A stretch of 64,000 nucleotides of DNA from Brassica napus. Lineage: Eukaryota > Streptophyta > Magnoliopsida > Brassicales > Brassicaceae. A program made the translations under genes and the position numbers. Of the stretch, positions 36,060 to 48,137 are shown piece after piece. Location of the stretch: positions 37,817,473-37,881,472 of the forward strand of contig NC_063449.1 in the NCBI RefSeq assembly GCF_020379485.1. The letters run 5' to 3'. The notes under the pieces were generated by a model. It worked only from the letters and a program-made list of their open reading frames with translations, searched no databases and was not told the DNA's origin. Every line of letters starts with the position of its first letter. The first letter of the stretch is position 1.

Positions 36060-36969
36060 GATGTTATAAAACCAAATTCTTGGAATTATTAAAACCTACA
36101 AAATTTCAAAATAAATCAAAAGCACAAGAATGTTAAACCGAACCCAAATTTACATATTATATTAATCAAATATTATATTAATAAAAGTAAATACAAATAT
36201 TGATATATGTATAATTATATAGTAAAATACCTCTCATAATAACTAATAAAGTAATCATATCATATTGATAATATAAAATCACATTTTTCTTTACTTTATA
36301 GTCTTTTAAAGAAATTTTAATCTAAATAAATTATAATTCTCTAAAACTCTTGAAAAAATTAAAAGCAAATAGATTTAATTTAAAACAAATATAAATAAAA
36401 GATACTTTTTGTAAATAAAAATAATATTTTGAAAATATTCTCTTTTAGAAGCAGATATTTTGAAAATATTTCTAAAATAATTCCATTGCCAATAAAAAAA
36501 ATTTATAAAAACAAAAACAAATAATATTAATTTCTTAAACTTAGATAACAAATAAATGTTATTCTTGCAACTGAATAATAAGAATAAAAATGAAAATACC
36601 AAAAAACATTATTTTAACAAACAAATATGAATCAAATTTATTATTATTGGTTACATACCTATTTTAATATTAAAATAAATTTAATATTGTTTAAAAATAT
36701 AAATCATTTTTTATTTTCATAAAATATTTTTATTATTTTAGTATATTGATAAATCGAATTATTATATGTGTATATATACCACCTAATTATAAAATTAACA
36801 AATAAAAAGAAAGATGTAGATAAACACAAAATAAATATATGGAATTATCTTTCTTTTTTCGGATATGTATTCCATTTCTTTTTGAGATATATTTATAATA
36901 TTAATTTGTAATCAATTAAATAATTAATTATATAATTATTTATTATAAATTTATTCAGTCTAATTAAAA
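35490..36969. other. Intergenic, very AT-rich
   Basis: Begins with about 150 bp still similar to the LOX-A downstream region ('ggaccaaatattgttgga'), then AT-rich DNA with an (AT)n tract near 36031-36054. No gene, RNA or transposon end found. Confidence 0.55.
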
Positions 36970-37564
36970 TCAATACTATTAAAAGGGTATGAGTCTTAAA
37001 ATATCTACCTATGAAAGTTGTTTGGACCCTTTCATTTAACTCATTATTTTTAGGTCTTACCTTAAACTTAGACTAACAATATGTTACCATATATTTCTCT
37101 AACAATAATATATTCAATTCCTTTATTTATTCAAATATCACTCCTAAATCCTAATCATTACTATTATTGTATTTACCATTTTGATTTTTAATCGTAAAGC
37201 ATTGAAACTAATATTTTATATCATCACTTTTATCATATAATATATAATTTAAAGCAAGAGAATTTACACGACATATATGTGTACATTCTAACTTCCTCTT
37301 TCCTTTATAATAAAGTAATCATATCATATATAAAAAGTTTCACTAAAATATCATATCATATACTAAACTTTCAACCGTCTATAATTTGATAGATATTTTC
37401 ATATTTAAAAATGAGTTTTCTAAATATTCCTTCACAAAAATGTAGAAATTCATTGGTTTTGTTAAAGCTAACCCGACTTCACGATATCAGTATTGATTAT
37501 TTACTATTTTGAAAATTATTGGTGTAGATATTATACTTTAATATACTTTTCGTTTAAAAACGAA
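36970..37564 (+). mobile_element. Helitron 5' fragment
   Basis: Starts TCAATACTATTAAAAGGG and continues gtatgagtctt, nearly the same as the start of the Helitron at 37565. It has no 3' hairpin of its own before 37565. Either a truncated older Helitron or part of one element with a duplicated 5' end. Confidence 0.55.
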
Positions 37565-38448
37565 TCAATACTATTAAATGGGAAAGAGTCTTAAAAAATT
37601 TAATATAAAAAAGTTGTTGGAGTCATGTATAACTATTTATTATTTTTTTGGTAATACCATTAATCATTCTAACCATACAATATTTTAAATATTTTTAACA
37701 GATCCTAATATAATTCCTTATGATATCTTTTCTCAGAAAAATATTTCATCACCATGTTTTTGTACAATAACGTTAAAAATCTATATCAAAAGGTTGTTTG
37801 ACCTGATATGGACGTAATGGGTCCACATTTGTTTGGGTATTTAGGATCCTACAAAAATTCGAAATATCTAAGAAATCTGAAAATATCCAAAACACGAAAA
37901 GTACTTGAAACTCCAAACAAATACCCAAAAATTTTAAATACCCAAAAATTCAAAATCTTATTCAAAATCTGACACCGAAGAAAAATACCCAAAATTTTAT
38001 CCAAATACCCAATTTTTTTTTAATTTGAAAATTTACCTGAAATCAAAAACTATAATCGTAAACCAAAAACTTAATAAAAATATCCATAGTACCGGAAACA
38101 TATTCGAAATATCCAAATATACCTAATAAATACAAGATATTTATGATCGGGTCTAGGGTAGGACCCGGATCAAACAAATACATGCGGGTCCGAAAAAAAA
38201 CCCAATAGGTTATCTTCTCTGGATCTGAACTAAACCTATATTTTCGGGTCGGTTCGGTTTGTGTTTTTGATCCGGATATAATTTTCATGCCTAAAAGAAA
38301 CTCACGTAAAAGTGTAGATATAAAATCTCAAATAAACTAATTCATAGATTATATAACTGTTAAAAATTATATTTTTCGATATAATAAGATTTTGTATTAT
38401 AATATAATCAAAAAACCTCGCGCTTGGAAAGCGCATGTCAAAATCTAG
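37565..38448 (+). mobile_element. Non-autonomous Helitron
   Basis: Starts TCAATACTATTAAATGGG and ends CTAG (38445-38448) before host T. Just upstream of the end is the imperfect hairpin cgcgcttggaaagcgc (38419-38434). The interior has runs of 'aatacccaaaa' and 'cgggtcggttcgg' text and no coding sequence. Confidence 0.75.
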
Positions 38449-40017
38449 TTGATTATTAAAACTAATGACTGAGCCCTAAAATCATGGATTACATGACAAA
38501 TAAGCAAATTACTTCTCCAATAATAGTAAATTTATAAATTCGGTATTAAACATTATAAATTTGGTAGGTTATAAACTCTCGAACATTATTTAAAATACGT
38601 TATCCGAGAGTCTTATATATTACCTTCGCGTTTCATTCTAGACAACTAATATTTACGTACATGCATGATAAAAGGAGACAAGTATAAAAGTGTCCACTAA
38701 GAACATTTAGTAACATCCACATACAACCAAACATTACAAACAATCTCGCTAACCCATAAATTCATATTACAGTGAAACCTCTATAAAATAATAATGTTAA
38801 GACTATACCAAAACTATAATTTTTTATTAATTTATAGAAATATTAATTTATCGATATACTAATTGAACAAAAAACTCGATTTGAGACTATAAAATTATAT
38901 TATTTTATAGAGATTTTTAGTGTATATTAATTAATAGAGTATTAATTTAAATAGGTTATACTGTAGTATTCAATCGATTCATTTTTATTTTCATACTTAG
39001 TTATTTTTATTGGTATGGTCATTTCATTTTATTTAGTCGTTTCTACACATTTGTAATTGCCCTTCTGAAATTCCACTACTATTTTAAAATATTATAGTAC
39101 TTTTTTTAACTATTATCAGATTAATGATAAAATTATTTAAAAGGTGGAGTGGAATCTAGTGTTTGTAAACATGTTACTTTATTTGAAAGTAGATTCGTGT
39201 TAAATAATGCTATTTCCCATAATTATATGTAATAAATTTCAAACATTTTATTAACTGGTAATGATATATTTTAAATAACATTTAATTATTAAATAATTAT
39301 ATCCAAAGAGAATAATATAGGATTTGTATACAGTACTCACTATAAAGTTCAAAGTTGATGTTATTGATTTTTTTGTTGTTTTTAAAAGACTGATGTTTAA
39401 AACTTTAATTAGTATATCTTGTTTTAAAATGTAAAAATATGAATGGTATAATGTTTATTAAGAAAAAAGAAATAATAACTTAAGTTAAACATATATTATT
39501 TCTTAATATGCTAAACATACTTCATATTTGGAGAGAGTATGTGCCAATGATAATACTGCATCTACAAAATCTATCAAATATAACGGTATCGTTCCATATT
39601 AGTTTATGTCTCTTCAACAATCACAGATTCACTTGAACATATGTCTCCCCTTTATAAAAAGAAAACTTTACAAAATTAAATGAACTTTATAAATCCCTGG
39701 TACGAGAACAGTCTATATATAAATAATTAAATGAACTTTACAAAGGGCTAAACGCCTAAACCAAAACCATCATCGTCTAGAAATGTCAAAATCAGTTATA
39801 GTTCATGGGCCGCCTTAGTTCAGCTTAACTTTTTATGAGCACGAACTCCACTTCTAAGTTCATTTAATAAATAATTTTAATAAGCGAGTTTAAATCAGAT
39901 CACGAATTATATAAATGATATTTAATGAAAATAAACCAATTCATGGGATTGGTCATTTTTATACTTAAAATTATATATACACATATTTGATAACTTCTTT
40001 TTAAACTCGAAAGAGAT
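38449..40017. other. Intergenic, AT-rich, no recognisable gene
   Basis: Contains 'cagtgaaacctctataaaataataatg' type text (38770) and inverted partners near 38890-38965 ('attaatttatagaa', 'taatagagtattaattta'), suggesting an old small inverted-repeat element whose ends could not be fixed. Nothing else supported. Confidence 0.45.
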
Positions 40018-41669
40018 TGTAAAAGGATGAGGCGATTTGTAGAGAAGAAAGTCTCAAACTTTATTAATCAAAAACCCCGTTCTAAGAGAACACATACGTT
40101 CCCTTCATATAGGAATGGCAAATGGACCGCAGCCCGCGGGCCTGGCCCGTACAAGACCCATGCGGGGCGGGTTTGGGCAGAGATACTGTAGGCCCATTTG
40201 TGAGCGGGTCTCGCGGGTTAAGTCTCATGCGGGTTGGGCCTTTGCGGTTTGGGTCATTGCGGGTCTTGCGGGGCAGACTGAACCCGCACCACTTCCTCTT
40301 TTGTTGTGTCTACACCTGAAGAAAAAAAGAGAGAGACGAAAATGGCGATTCATGTTCTCTGTAGCCGCGACTCCATTGACGAACACCAGAGGAGCATCCT
40401 CTTTTGTTGTGTCTACACATGATCTGTACTAGGAACTGGCTAAACAGATATGAAGCTTATGAACATAGTAAAATATTCTCATTATCATATAATTTTGAGA
40501 ACCATGACTATTAATATTTTAAATATTATATTTACTAACTTCAACTATTGATATTTTCTAAAGATGAAATTCATGATGAAGAAGAGAAGCTACCATCATT
40601 TGAATTCATTGTCAATGGTGAAGATGAAGATGAAGAAGAAGAAGTTTGATTTTTTTATTTTGATTTGGTGTTTTGCTTTTATCTACATTTACAATGACTG
40701 TTTGGATTTGGTTTTTTTATTACCTTTGGGATCTGGTGTTTTGTTTAATTTAAATTTGGTGAAGACTTGAAAAATTTGCAGTGTTTATGTACTTTTGGTA
40801 ATGTACTTTTGCAGACAGTATTTGGTATTGGTATCATATGATACGAGTAAAACACTTGTTGAAAATTTTAAGGCTGAACTGAAAAAAAAGAAGAAGAATT
40901 TTTGGTATTGGTATCAGTCCCACATACGAGTCATATCACGTAAATGATGCATTGGTATCAGTCCCACATACGAGTCATATGATACGAGTAAAACACTTGG
41001 TATTGACTTGATATGATATGTATACGATGAAATCTAATGATTGACTGATTGTATAGTGCACATGTAACGAACTTGTAGAATGTTCAACTAGGTTTTAAAT
41101 GCCTGATGGCTAAAGACTATAACGTCTAATGCTGTTTTTTCTTCTGTGCTTTTGGTGAAGTTTATATTTAACTATGTTGGACTAATCTTGATTTTTATTT
41201 ACTATCAGCAGACAGCAGTGCCGCAAAGGACCACCGGAGAGAGAGACTTGGACTACCGGCGGGGCGGGGCAGGTGGTACCGTTTGCCACTAATATTTGAC
41301 TACCCGCGGGCTGCCCGCAAAGGCTAAAGATGTTAGCGGGGCGGGTTTGGGCTTAAGGATTGAGACCGCGGGTTGTGGCGGGCCAACCAGCAAACAACCG
41401 CCGGAGAGAGAGACCGCGGCGGGGCGGGCTACGGCGGGGCGGGTGGTACCAATTGCCATTCCTACCTTCATATAACCCTAATAGATAATTCCTATTCTAA
41501 AATTGATTAGGAAAACTAACTTTAAAGATTATCCCTAATAAAAGGAAACACAAAAAATAAAAGGAAAGCCTCAAAACACAAACGTAATTCCTAGTAGCCT
41601 TTGGGCTTTGGATATGCTACATCATGTCCAGACTCCAGTTAATGAATCCTTGAGTCCGGGTGTGCTACA
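40018..41669 (-). repeat. Probable LTR of a decayed LTR retrotransposon, split by a hAT element
   Basis: Candidate ends on the + strand are TGTAAAAGGATG (40018) and GGTGTGCTACA (41669). On the minus strand, 'gatTAATAAAGtttgag' resembles a poly-A signal in R, and before the LTR a purine-rich tract plus CCCCGGGAG could be the polypurine region. Removing the hAT insert leaves about 290 bp. The partner LTR was not found, so limits are uncertain. Confidence 0.35.
40110..41464. mobile_element. Non-autonomous hAT element
   Basis: 1355 bp. Ends TAGGAATGGCAAATGG and CCAATTGCCATTCCTA complement form an inverted repeat with one mismatch in the first 15. Exact 8-bp duplication ccttcata at 40102-40109 and 41465-41472. 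The first and last about 200 bp are GC-rich with 'gggcggg' and 'cccgcggg' blocks; the middle is AT-rich. Short open frames in it show no transposase motif. Confidence 0.88.
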
Positions 41670-41764
41670 TCATGTCTCCCGGGGTAAAAAAAGCTTCTTC
41701 CTCGAAGCTGGAATGTTGATAACGCAAGAATGCTGATGTGAAAGTTATAGAATGTATTTATAGA

Positions 41765-43431
41765 TCATGTTGGAACATGCAGTGAGACATGATACCTCAT
41801 TGTCTGCATAAAATCAATCACCAATGCACGGAAAATGCTTCGCTCATGTTGAACGGAGGGAAAGTGTACACAAACTTCAACACTTGATTCCATAACATCC
41901 TTTTCGTCATCAGTAGAAGGCACATAGGTGAATGCACGATCAATGTGTACTAGCGCCAAAGTATTACACCATGGCCACACAAAAGGCAAATTTCTTCCAG
42001 CGATAACAACGAGCACACGTTTACCATGACGAGTCAATAGACACTGAACTTTGAGAGACCAAATGTATGCTATTGTTGACTTGCACCAGCTGAACTACAC
42101 TCATCTTTACGGCAAGGTCTCGTATGAACCCCTCACAACCCTTGAGAAAATCTACCTGGACCCTAAAATGGTGTCCCTTTTTGTCCACCGAAACGTCATG
42201 GTAGCAACCAGCATGTAATGATGTGGTCGAAAAGCATACCATGTGCATCACTGTAGATGTTGGAGAAAAAAGGTTGTGAATCCACAGAGAACATGAGAAC
42301 AAAGACTCACCCTTATCAAGCACGACAAAGATCAAGAGATAACCCACTGAAGACACAAAGCGTGGTGAAAAAGTAATAGCACTAGCACTGCGTACTTTCT
42401 CAAGCAACAAATTGAAAAGGGCCACTAACGGATTGCCATAAGAGACACATCAGAATAAGGACACTCCCATGCATCACCGAACATAGAGTTTTTCATGTAC
42501 CTTGATAGATGGACTCAAGTGACAAGATGGACTTTGATCACCACGTCCAAGATGAAGTCAACATTCCTCAAACTTGTCATCTCCTGGAGAAAACAATAAA
42601 GAAGACGACTCGGGTGGCCTAAGGACAGCATCTCCATGCACAAAGCGAAATACATGGTGAAAAGCCAAACAAATCACCAGCTTGCTTGATTCGCAAGCAA
42701 CGTCAGTACACCATATAGTTATCGTGGATGTGCAATAACCCAACTATGTACTATGAACTACTCCAAGTTTCACTTTGACATTTTTCATCGAAATATCAAT
42801 ATGGGTGACAACACTTCTTGTGAGAAATTCACACTTGATGCCAAGCTTGTACTTCTCTATGTTCAAAGAATACTTTTGGTGCATGAAAAGATCAATGACT
42901 TGATGGTGGTGTAACATTGGGACTGTCGACAAGACCCCAAAACAGTATACGTCACCGGAAACATCGAATACCATCTGCACACCAAGCCGAGAAAAAAATA
43001 GAGCATGTCTTGCTCTGGAACTAAGTCGCTCATGAATCCTCTCCGTCACAGCCAGTGTTTTCATATTTTCACGTTGAACGTTGTGAAAATCATTTTTCAT
43101 TGTGTACTCAGTCTCTCTACGATATGCATCATCAATTAATGGTGGTGGTAAAAATCCAACGCCAAGCTTCCCACATGTCTACTGGATGAAGAAGGCTCGC
43201 CCAATGATAACTTGTTGCCAACACCTTAAATGATTTCCTTTGTTGAGCGGATTGGAAAACATCAGCAACTCTCTTCAATGTCCTTGTGATGTGCAGCAAC
43301 CAATGCAAGGATATGTGCAGGAAAACAGAAGCATGAAAGAACACTGACGTCCTAGTCGTCCTTGACACCACTATTCTCATACAGTCAAAAGGGGCGGACA
43401 ATTGAGAAGGAGTGGGGTCAGCTGACCCCAC
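41765..43431 (-). pseudogene. Decayed coding-like region, unrecognised
   Basis: On the minus strand a chain of frames in different phases (43431-43132, 43100-42744, 42743-42558, 42425-42021, 42037-41765) covers 1.6 kb with base composition more even than the flanks. Examples are MTRHGKRVLVVIAGRNLPF at 42037 and MALFNLLLEKVRSASAIT at 42425. No domain was recognised. Its place next to a candidate LTR suggests the body of a decayed LTR element, but no reverse transcriptase or integrase motif is visible. Confidence 0.35.
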
Positions 43432-43640
43432 AATTTTTTTTTAAAAAAACTTGTTTTTACTTAAAAAAAATTGTACAATACTTTTTTTATTTACGAAAAA
43501 TTGTATTCACCCTACTAAAAATGAAAATTCATCTCCAATAAATTTTTTTTTGACCCCATCACAAAATGTTTTTGGCTCCCCAAATCATGACAGACCGGAG
43601 AGCAAGAACATAGAAGCACCAAATTGATTGAATCTGATTT

Positions 43641-43942
43641 TTTTTTTTGAATGAATATTAAATTTTATTTATCAAAAAAACTTTTTTACAACAGAGCGTA
43701 AACCTTAGTAATATATAACACTATAATATATAACACTATTTCCTTATACTTCTTCACTACTAATGAACCTCAAAAATTATACTCTTGTGATAAACCAATA
43801 TTGAAGAGCTTCTTCCATGCCCTTCACTCCTTTCATTCTCATTACAATCAATTGTTTCTAACCCCTTTGTCAATAAGCTTCTTCACTACAGCCATAGGCA
43901 AAGGTTTCTCCCCATGCTTAATCTTGTTCCTTTCTCTCCATA
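43641..43942 (-). mobile_element. 5'-truncated LINE insertion
   Basis: The minus strand reads LWRERNKIKHGEKPLPMAVV just inside the right end, the region after zf-RVT in plant LINEs, and ends at the left in a poly-T run (poly-A tail on minus). An exact 15-bp duplication gattgaatctgattt flanks it at 43626-43640 and 43943-43957. About 300 bp long, so only the 3' tail was copied. Confidence 0.82.
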
Positions 43943-44311
43943 GATTGAATCTGATTTCACCATCTCTATATGCCCCAAAGATGAGAGCTGCTCGTGATAA
44001 ACAGTAAGTGCGATTGGATCTCGCGTCAAGCTAAGAATATGGGTAAAACCACGTCTAACAAATTGTTCCTCATTAGGAAAAGGCAAAGGAAATTAATCTT
44101 GTGCACTGTTTCCTATGAGGGTCATAATATCTGAATCAAGTGCCATTGTAAATGACCACACGTACGCTCATTTATCTCTGAAACGAACAGCGGTTTACTT
44201 TCGACGAACTGATTTGTCTCAAACTCGAGACGTATATGTCGGGAATATTCAAAGCTCTTGGCTGATATATTATCTATATATATATCGTCTTTTTGTCATT
44301 GATACCAAATA

Positions 44312-45272
44312 CTAGATCGCCACAAAACTTGTTGTCAGGATCTTCCTCACTGTCATGCAAAATATACGCACTTCTTCCGCGATCTGGTGGTTCACTATTA
44401 ACACACGCATGAAGCTTTGGAAGATTCGTAAAGTCACCATTTTTTTTTTATCCATACTATCCAGATCCGACATATCCTGAGAAGACGGAAACTTCATCTT
44501 TCTTGTCGAATTTTTTGATGCCCACAACAATTCCTGACCACACTGTATGTCTTCTCCTTTCTGAATTGGAAATTCAACTTCCTCATCATGAATTTTAACT
44601 TCACCATGATAAACATTATAGACTGTCTCCATAGATAATTCGTCATCATAGACATCGTAGACGGGCTCGCCGGCGAAGTCTTTGACCTGATCAAAACAAT
44701 TCTCCATATTTCCTTTATGATGCCATGATCTTACAGAAAAAATGTGTTGAAATTGAACGGTCATAGTTCCTTGCAAACAGACTGTCATCAATGACATTAC
44801 TTTCCTTATCATCTTCAAAGATCTGCTCTTCACAACAAGACAATCCTTGAGCATGGACAATCCTTGAGCATGATTCTGTGTTTGGAGAAGATTGTCAACA
44901 TGTTGCGCAAATCATTCTGAAACTCGGCTAGTACTCCCTTTAACACCACGTTATGCTCCACTAGTAGCAGCTGTTGAAGGTAATTCTCTTTTGCGGCATG
45001 ATTATGATCCTTTGTCTCTGATACCTGTTCAGCTGAATATTGGATAAACAGAGAAAACAATCAACACGAGATTGGATTCTCTGACGACTCGGATTTATAC
45101 TCGAAAGAGATTGTATTCTTCCTTCATTGCTTTCTTCATAATTTCGAGAAGTGTCATGCGGCAGCTGTTGTTTAATTCTCAACCTGAGGTTCCAAACCCT
45201 CTCCATATACAGTCTAGGTAACTCCAACTTCATACCTAAAATAAACACACAATAAAACACAATAAAGATCAA
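44312..45272 (-). pseudogene. Decayed coding-like region with acidic YDVYDDE segment, unrecognised
   Basis: Minus-strand frames 45272-44961, 45060-44830 and 44860-44312 overlap in different phases. The last encodes an acidic stretch (FAGEPVYDVYDDELSMETVY, near 44660) and ends SFVAI. Similar acidic Tyr/Asp repeats occur between gag and protease in some plant Ty3 polyproteins, but that is a weak resemblance. Frame changes make a working gene unlikely. Confidence 0.3.
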
Positions 45273-46081
45273 TAACCAATGTCATATACAATAAAATAAT
45301 GTCTTTTAATACTCTATCAATCTCAGTAAACAATAGAGAGCACCAAACCCAAATGAATCAATCGCTACAAAAACCCGAAATGAAACAAACAAATAACAAA
45401 GCTAAGAAACACAATTCTGATCTTAATACGTTATAACACTACGGAGCACTATTGCAATAGCAATTTACATCAATCCACAATGACATAGTTGTTTTCATAA
45501 ATACCAAACCCGAAATGAGACATACAAATTAAAATCCACGACTTATACCCGATTTAAACATCAAAATGAGACCAATTAAAAAGACAAAAATTATACCGAG
45601 TTAAACATCAAAATAACAACAATGCGAAACAATAGATGAGACAGTTCTCAATTGATTCTTAGAAAGGACAAGTCACAAAAGCCTACTCGAAATGCGTTTC
45701 ACAGTGGCTAATGGTGGTTGAGGAACATGCAAAGAAGGTGGGAAAGAATTTTCTAAGAAGAATCAGTCGCTTACAAGCAGTGTGTATCTCGATTCACAAC
45801 ACCGTATAGTAACAAAAAAACAAAACACAAACCCAAGAAAAAAAAATCTTTTCACAAACCCGAATGGTAACAAGAAAACATGAACACAAACACACATAAT
45901 AAACACTAATTATTTGATTTTAACAGAGATTAACCACTATTCAACAACATGTAAAGAAGAATGCAAAGAATGTAAACGAAATTGCGAAGAATAAGGAGAT
46001 TATCAAACACTCTTTTTCAACGCATGAAAGCGATAGCTAGACCGTAGAAGAACCAACAACGAGATTATCAAACACGAGATA
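45273..46081. other. Non-coding stretch, A-rich
   Basis: No frame of note and no repeat end. Text such as 'aaacccgaaatgaaacaaac' and 'acccgaaatgagacatacaa' recurs (45375, 45508), as do 'gattatcaaacac' blocks (46000, 46062). Probably the leader region of the decayed element to its left. Confidence 0.4.
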
Positions 46082-46086
46082 TCAAG

Positions 46087-47669
46087 TGATATAACATGGA
46101 TTTTACCAGTTTTTGGCAATGGTATATCAGTGTTTTAGAATCTATTTATCATGTTTTGGAGTTTTTTTTAGAGTATTTATAGGTTTAGGTACTTTTTAGA
46201 GCAATGTGGTAATTATGAAGCATTTTGGAGATAAAGACGGAAGAAAATTGTAGTTGTTCATTGAACAAGCCAAAATCGACATTCAGAGTTAACCGCCGAT
46301 CGACAAACATCACTTGTCGACGATCGACAGCGAAGCGCGAAAGCAGTCCGCTTGTCCATGACTGACTTGAAGCCCAAGTTCCACATATTTACAAAACTAA
46401 CCCTGACCGACTTTAACCTAATATTTATGTGCTCTGCCATTGTATTGGGCAACACACGCTTTCTTATTTTCATTCATTCACAGCATAAGAGTTTTAGGAT
46501 TTTCAGTAGTTCGGAGAGAAGATCCAAGACACCTTAAGAGCTTTGTATTAGAACTACAGTTTTTCTATCTTATTCTATTTATGCAATTTATTCAGTTTTT
46601 TTTTAACGCTGATTTATTATGGCATTACATTTATGAGAAATATTACATAAACGATTCAAAAACCGAAAATACTACATGCCTTATGAGGATCTACGCCTAA
46701 CTGCATCATCTGAGCCGTCCTATGAAGATCCACTCCTGACCAGATTTACTTGCACCATGTTGAAGATCTCTTGTAAGCATTTCTTTTGTAGTCTGCATTA
46801 ATAAATCGTTCTCTCCGGTACTTGAAACTTGGATTTCCTGTAATCTTCAAGAAATTGCATAGTCTGGGATTCGAACCGCATTCCTGGTGTAGAAGCCTTT
46901 AAACCTTAACCAGTACGCTACGATGCTTCCACATGCAATTTATTCAGTTTATTTTCATGTTTTGCTTGATCGTGTCTGAGTAGTTCTCTTTGTTAGATTT
47001 AGGGTTTATTAGGGTTATGAAGGATTAGCCAAATCTATAGAATTTATAAGGTGATAATTAAACAACCTTCAAAGAATTGCTATTAATGCATGTGTTCTAG
47101 AGTAGCTAATTAGGACCTTGATTTTAGGATTGTGGACAACTACGACGGTAGGTTCTGCACCAGAATAGGATTGCTAGAAACAAGCGACAACTGATTTAAT
47201 TAAGACTAGTAAACAAATCGACCAGCTCGCTAACGTTTGTCTAAGGTAGCATCGATTGACGCTAACTTAATCACATTGATCGATGCTCGATCCATATCAA
47301 CAAATCACATCTGAGATATTGGACTTAGTCAACATATTTGATTCGCAGCAAAAGCTTGACATCTTATGCATTAGACATCGAGTTCTAGGATTGTCATCCG
47401 CATACCTTAAGCATTATATATCATTATAATCATGATTTCATGAACCCTAGATCTGGCTATTTTCTCTTATTATTTACAAGCCAACCAGCCAATCAATCTG
47501 CTTAGTTCTGAGTTATTTACTGCTTTATAATTTACTGCATACCTTAATCATTTGCTGCTTTAGATTTATTGTGTACCTTCGCTCCTTGTAGATTCGATCC
47601 CTAAGTATTGAAACTGAATCTCTTATTTGAGAGAGTGAAAATCGCTCTAGGGTAATTTGAGTGATATCA
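46087..47669 (+). mobile_element. Solo LTR (Athila/Tat-like)
   Basis: 1583 bp from TGATATAACATGG to GAGTGATATCA. Exact 5-bp duplication tcaag at 46082-46086 and 47670-47674. No primer site or polypurine tract lies outside either end, so it is a solo LTR left by LTR-LTR recombination. The 3' end text 'gattcgatccctaagtattg' ... 'tcttatttgagagagtg' is typical of plant Athila/Tat LTR ends. A SINE is nested inside. Confidence 0.85.
46599..46932 (-). mobile_element. tRNA-derived SINE nested in the solo LTR
   Basis: 334 bp, minus strand. Pol III box A TAGCGTACTGGTTAAGG (46920-46904) and box B GGTTCGAATCC (46877-46867) are 27 bp apart near the 5' end. The 3' end is a T run on + (A tail). An exact 18-bp target duplication atgcaatttattcagttt lies at 46581-46598 and 46933-46950. 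Confidence 0.9.
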
Positions 47670-47674
47670 TCAAG

Positions 47675-48137
47675 CATAAAAACGAAATATGAAGGAGAAA
47701 ACTTGGCGTTACCTTCGGGTTAGACAGGAGAATAAGATATTAGGCTGGATATGAAGAGATTCACACCGGAGTATAGTCGGAGAAGAAGAGATTCACGTTC
47801 GTTTAGAGTCTATTTCAGTCGGTGTCGTCGTCACCCCACCTAGAGAGAGATGTTTTCTTTGTCGCCTTACGGAGAGAGTGAGAGGCTGAGATAGCAAGAA
47901 ATTATAAAGTAGGGTTAGAATATTTGATTAGGGTATTTCTTATGTTTTTAACTTTTTATTTTATTTTAATTAGTTTATTTATATTATATATATTTGAATA
48001 TTATCATAATTAATTTGTTAATTGTATTTCTGAAGGAAACTATTGGGTTTTTGTATATCATTATCCTAATGGGACAATTATATGTTGGGATTATCCCTAC
48101 AGGACAATGTATGTATTTTTGGGCCTAAAAACCAATA
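47675..48137. other. Short region between solo LTR and repeat R
   Basis: 47690-47900 is GC-richer ('gtcggtgtcgtcgtcacc'), with 'agagattcac' repeated at 47756 and 47789; 47900-48137 is AT-rich. No gene recognised. Confidence 0.4.

Noticed and set aside
40115..40432. 105-codon frame at the left end of the hAT element
   Set aside because: Translation of GC-rich subterminal sequence; no hAT transposase or BED-finger motif.
46867..46920. Possible tRNA gene (perfect box B GGTTCGAATCC and a box A)
   Set aside because: No cloverleaf; A tail and 18-bp target duplication show a tRNA-derived SINE.
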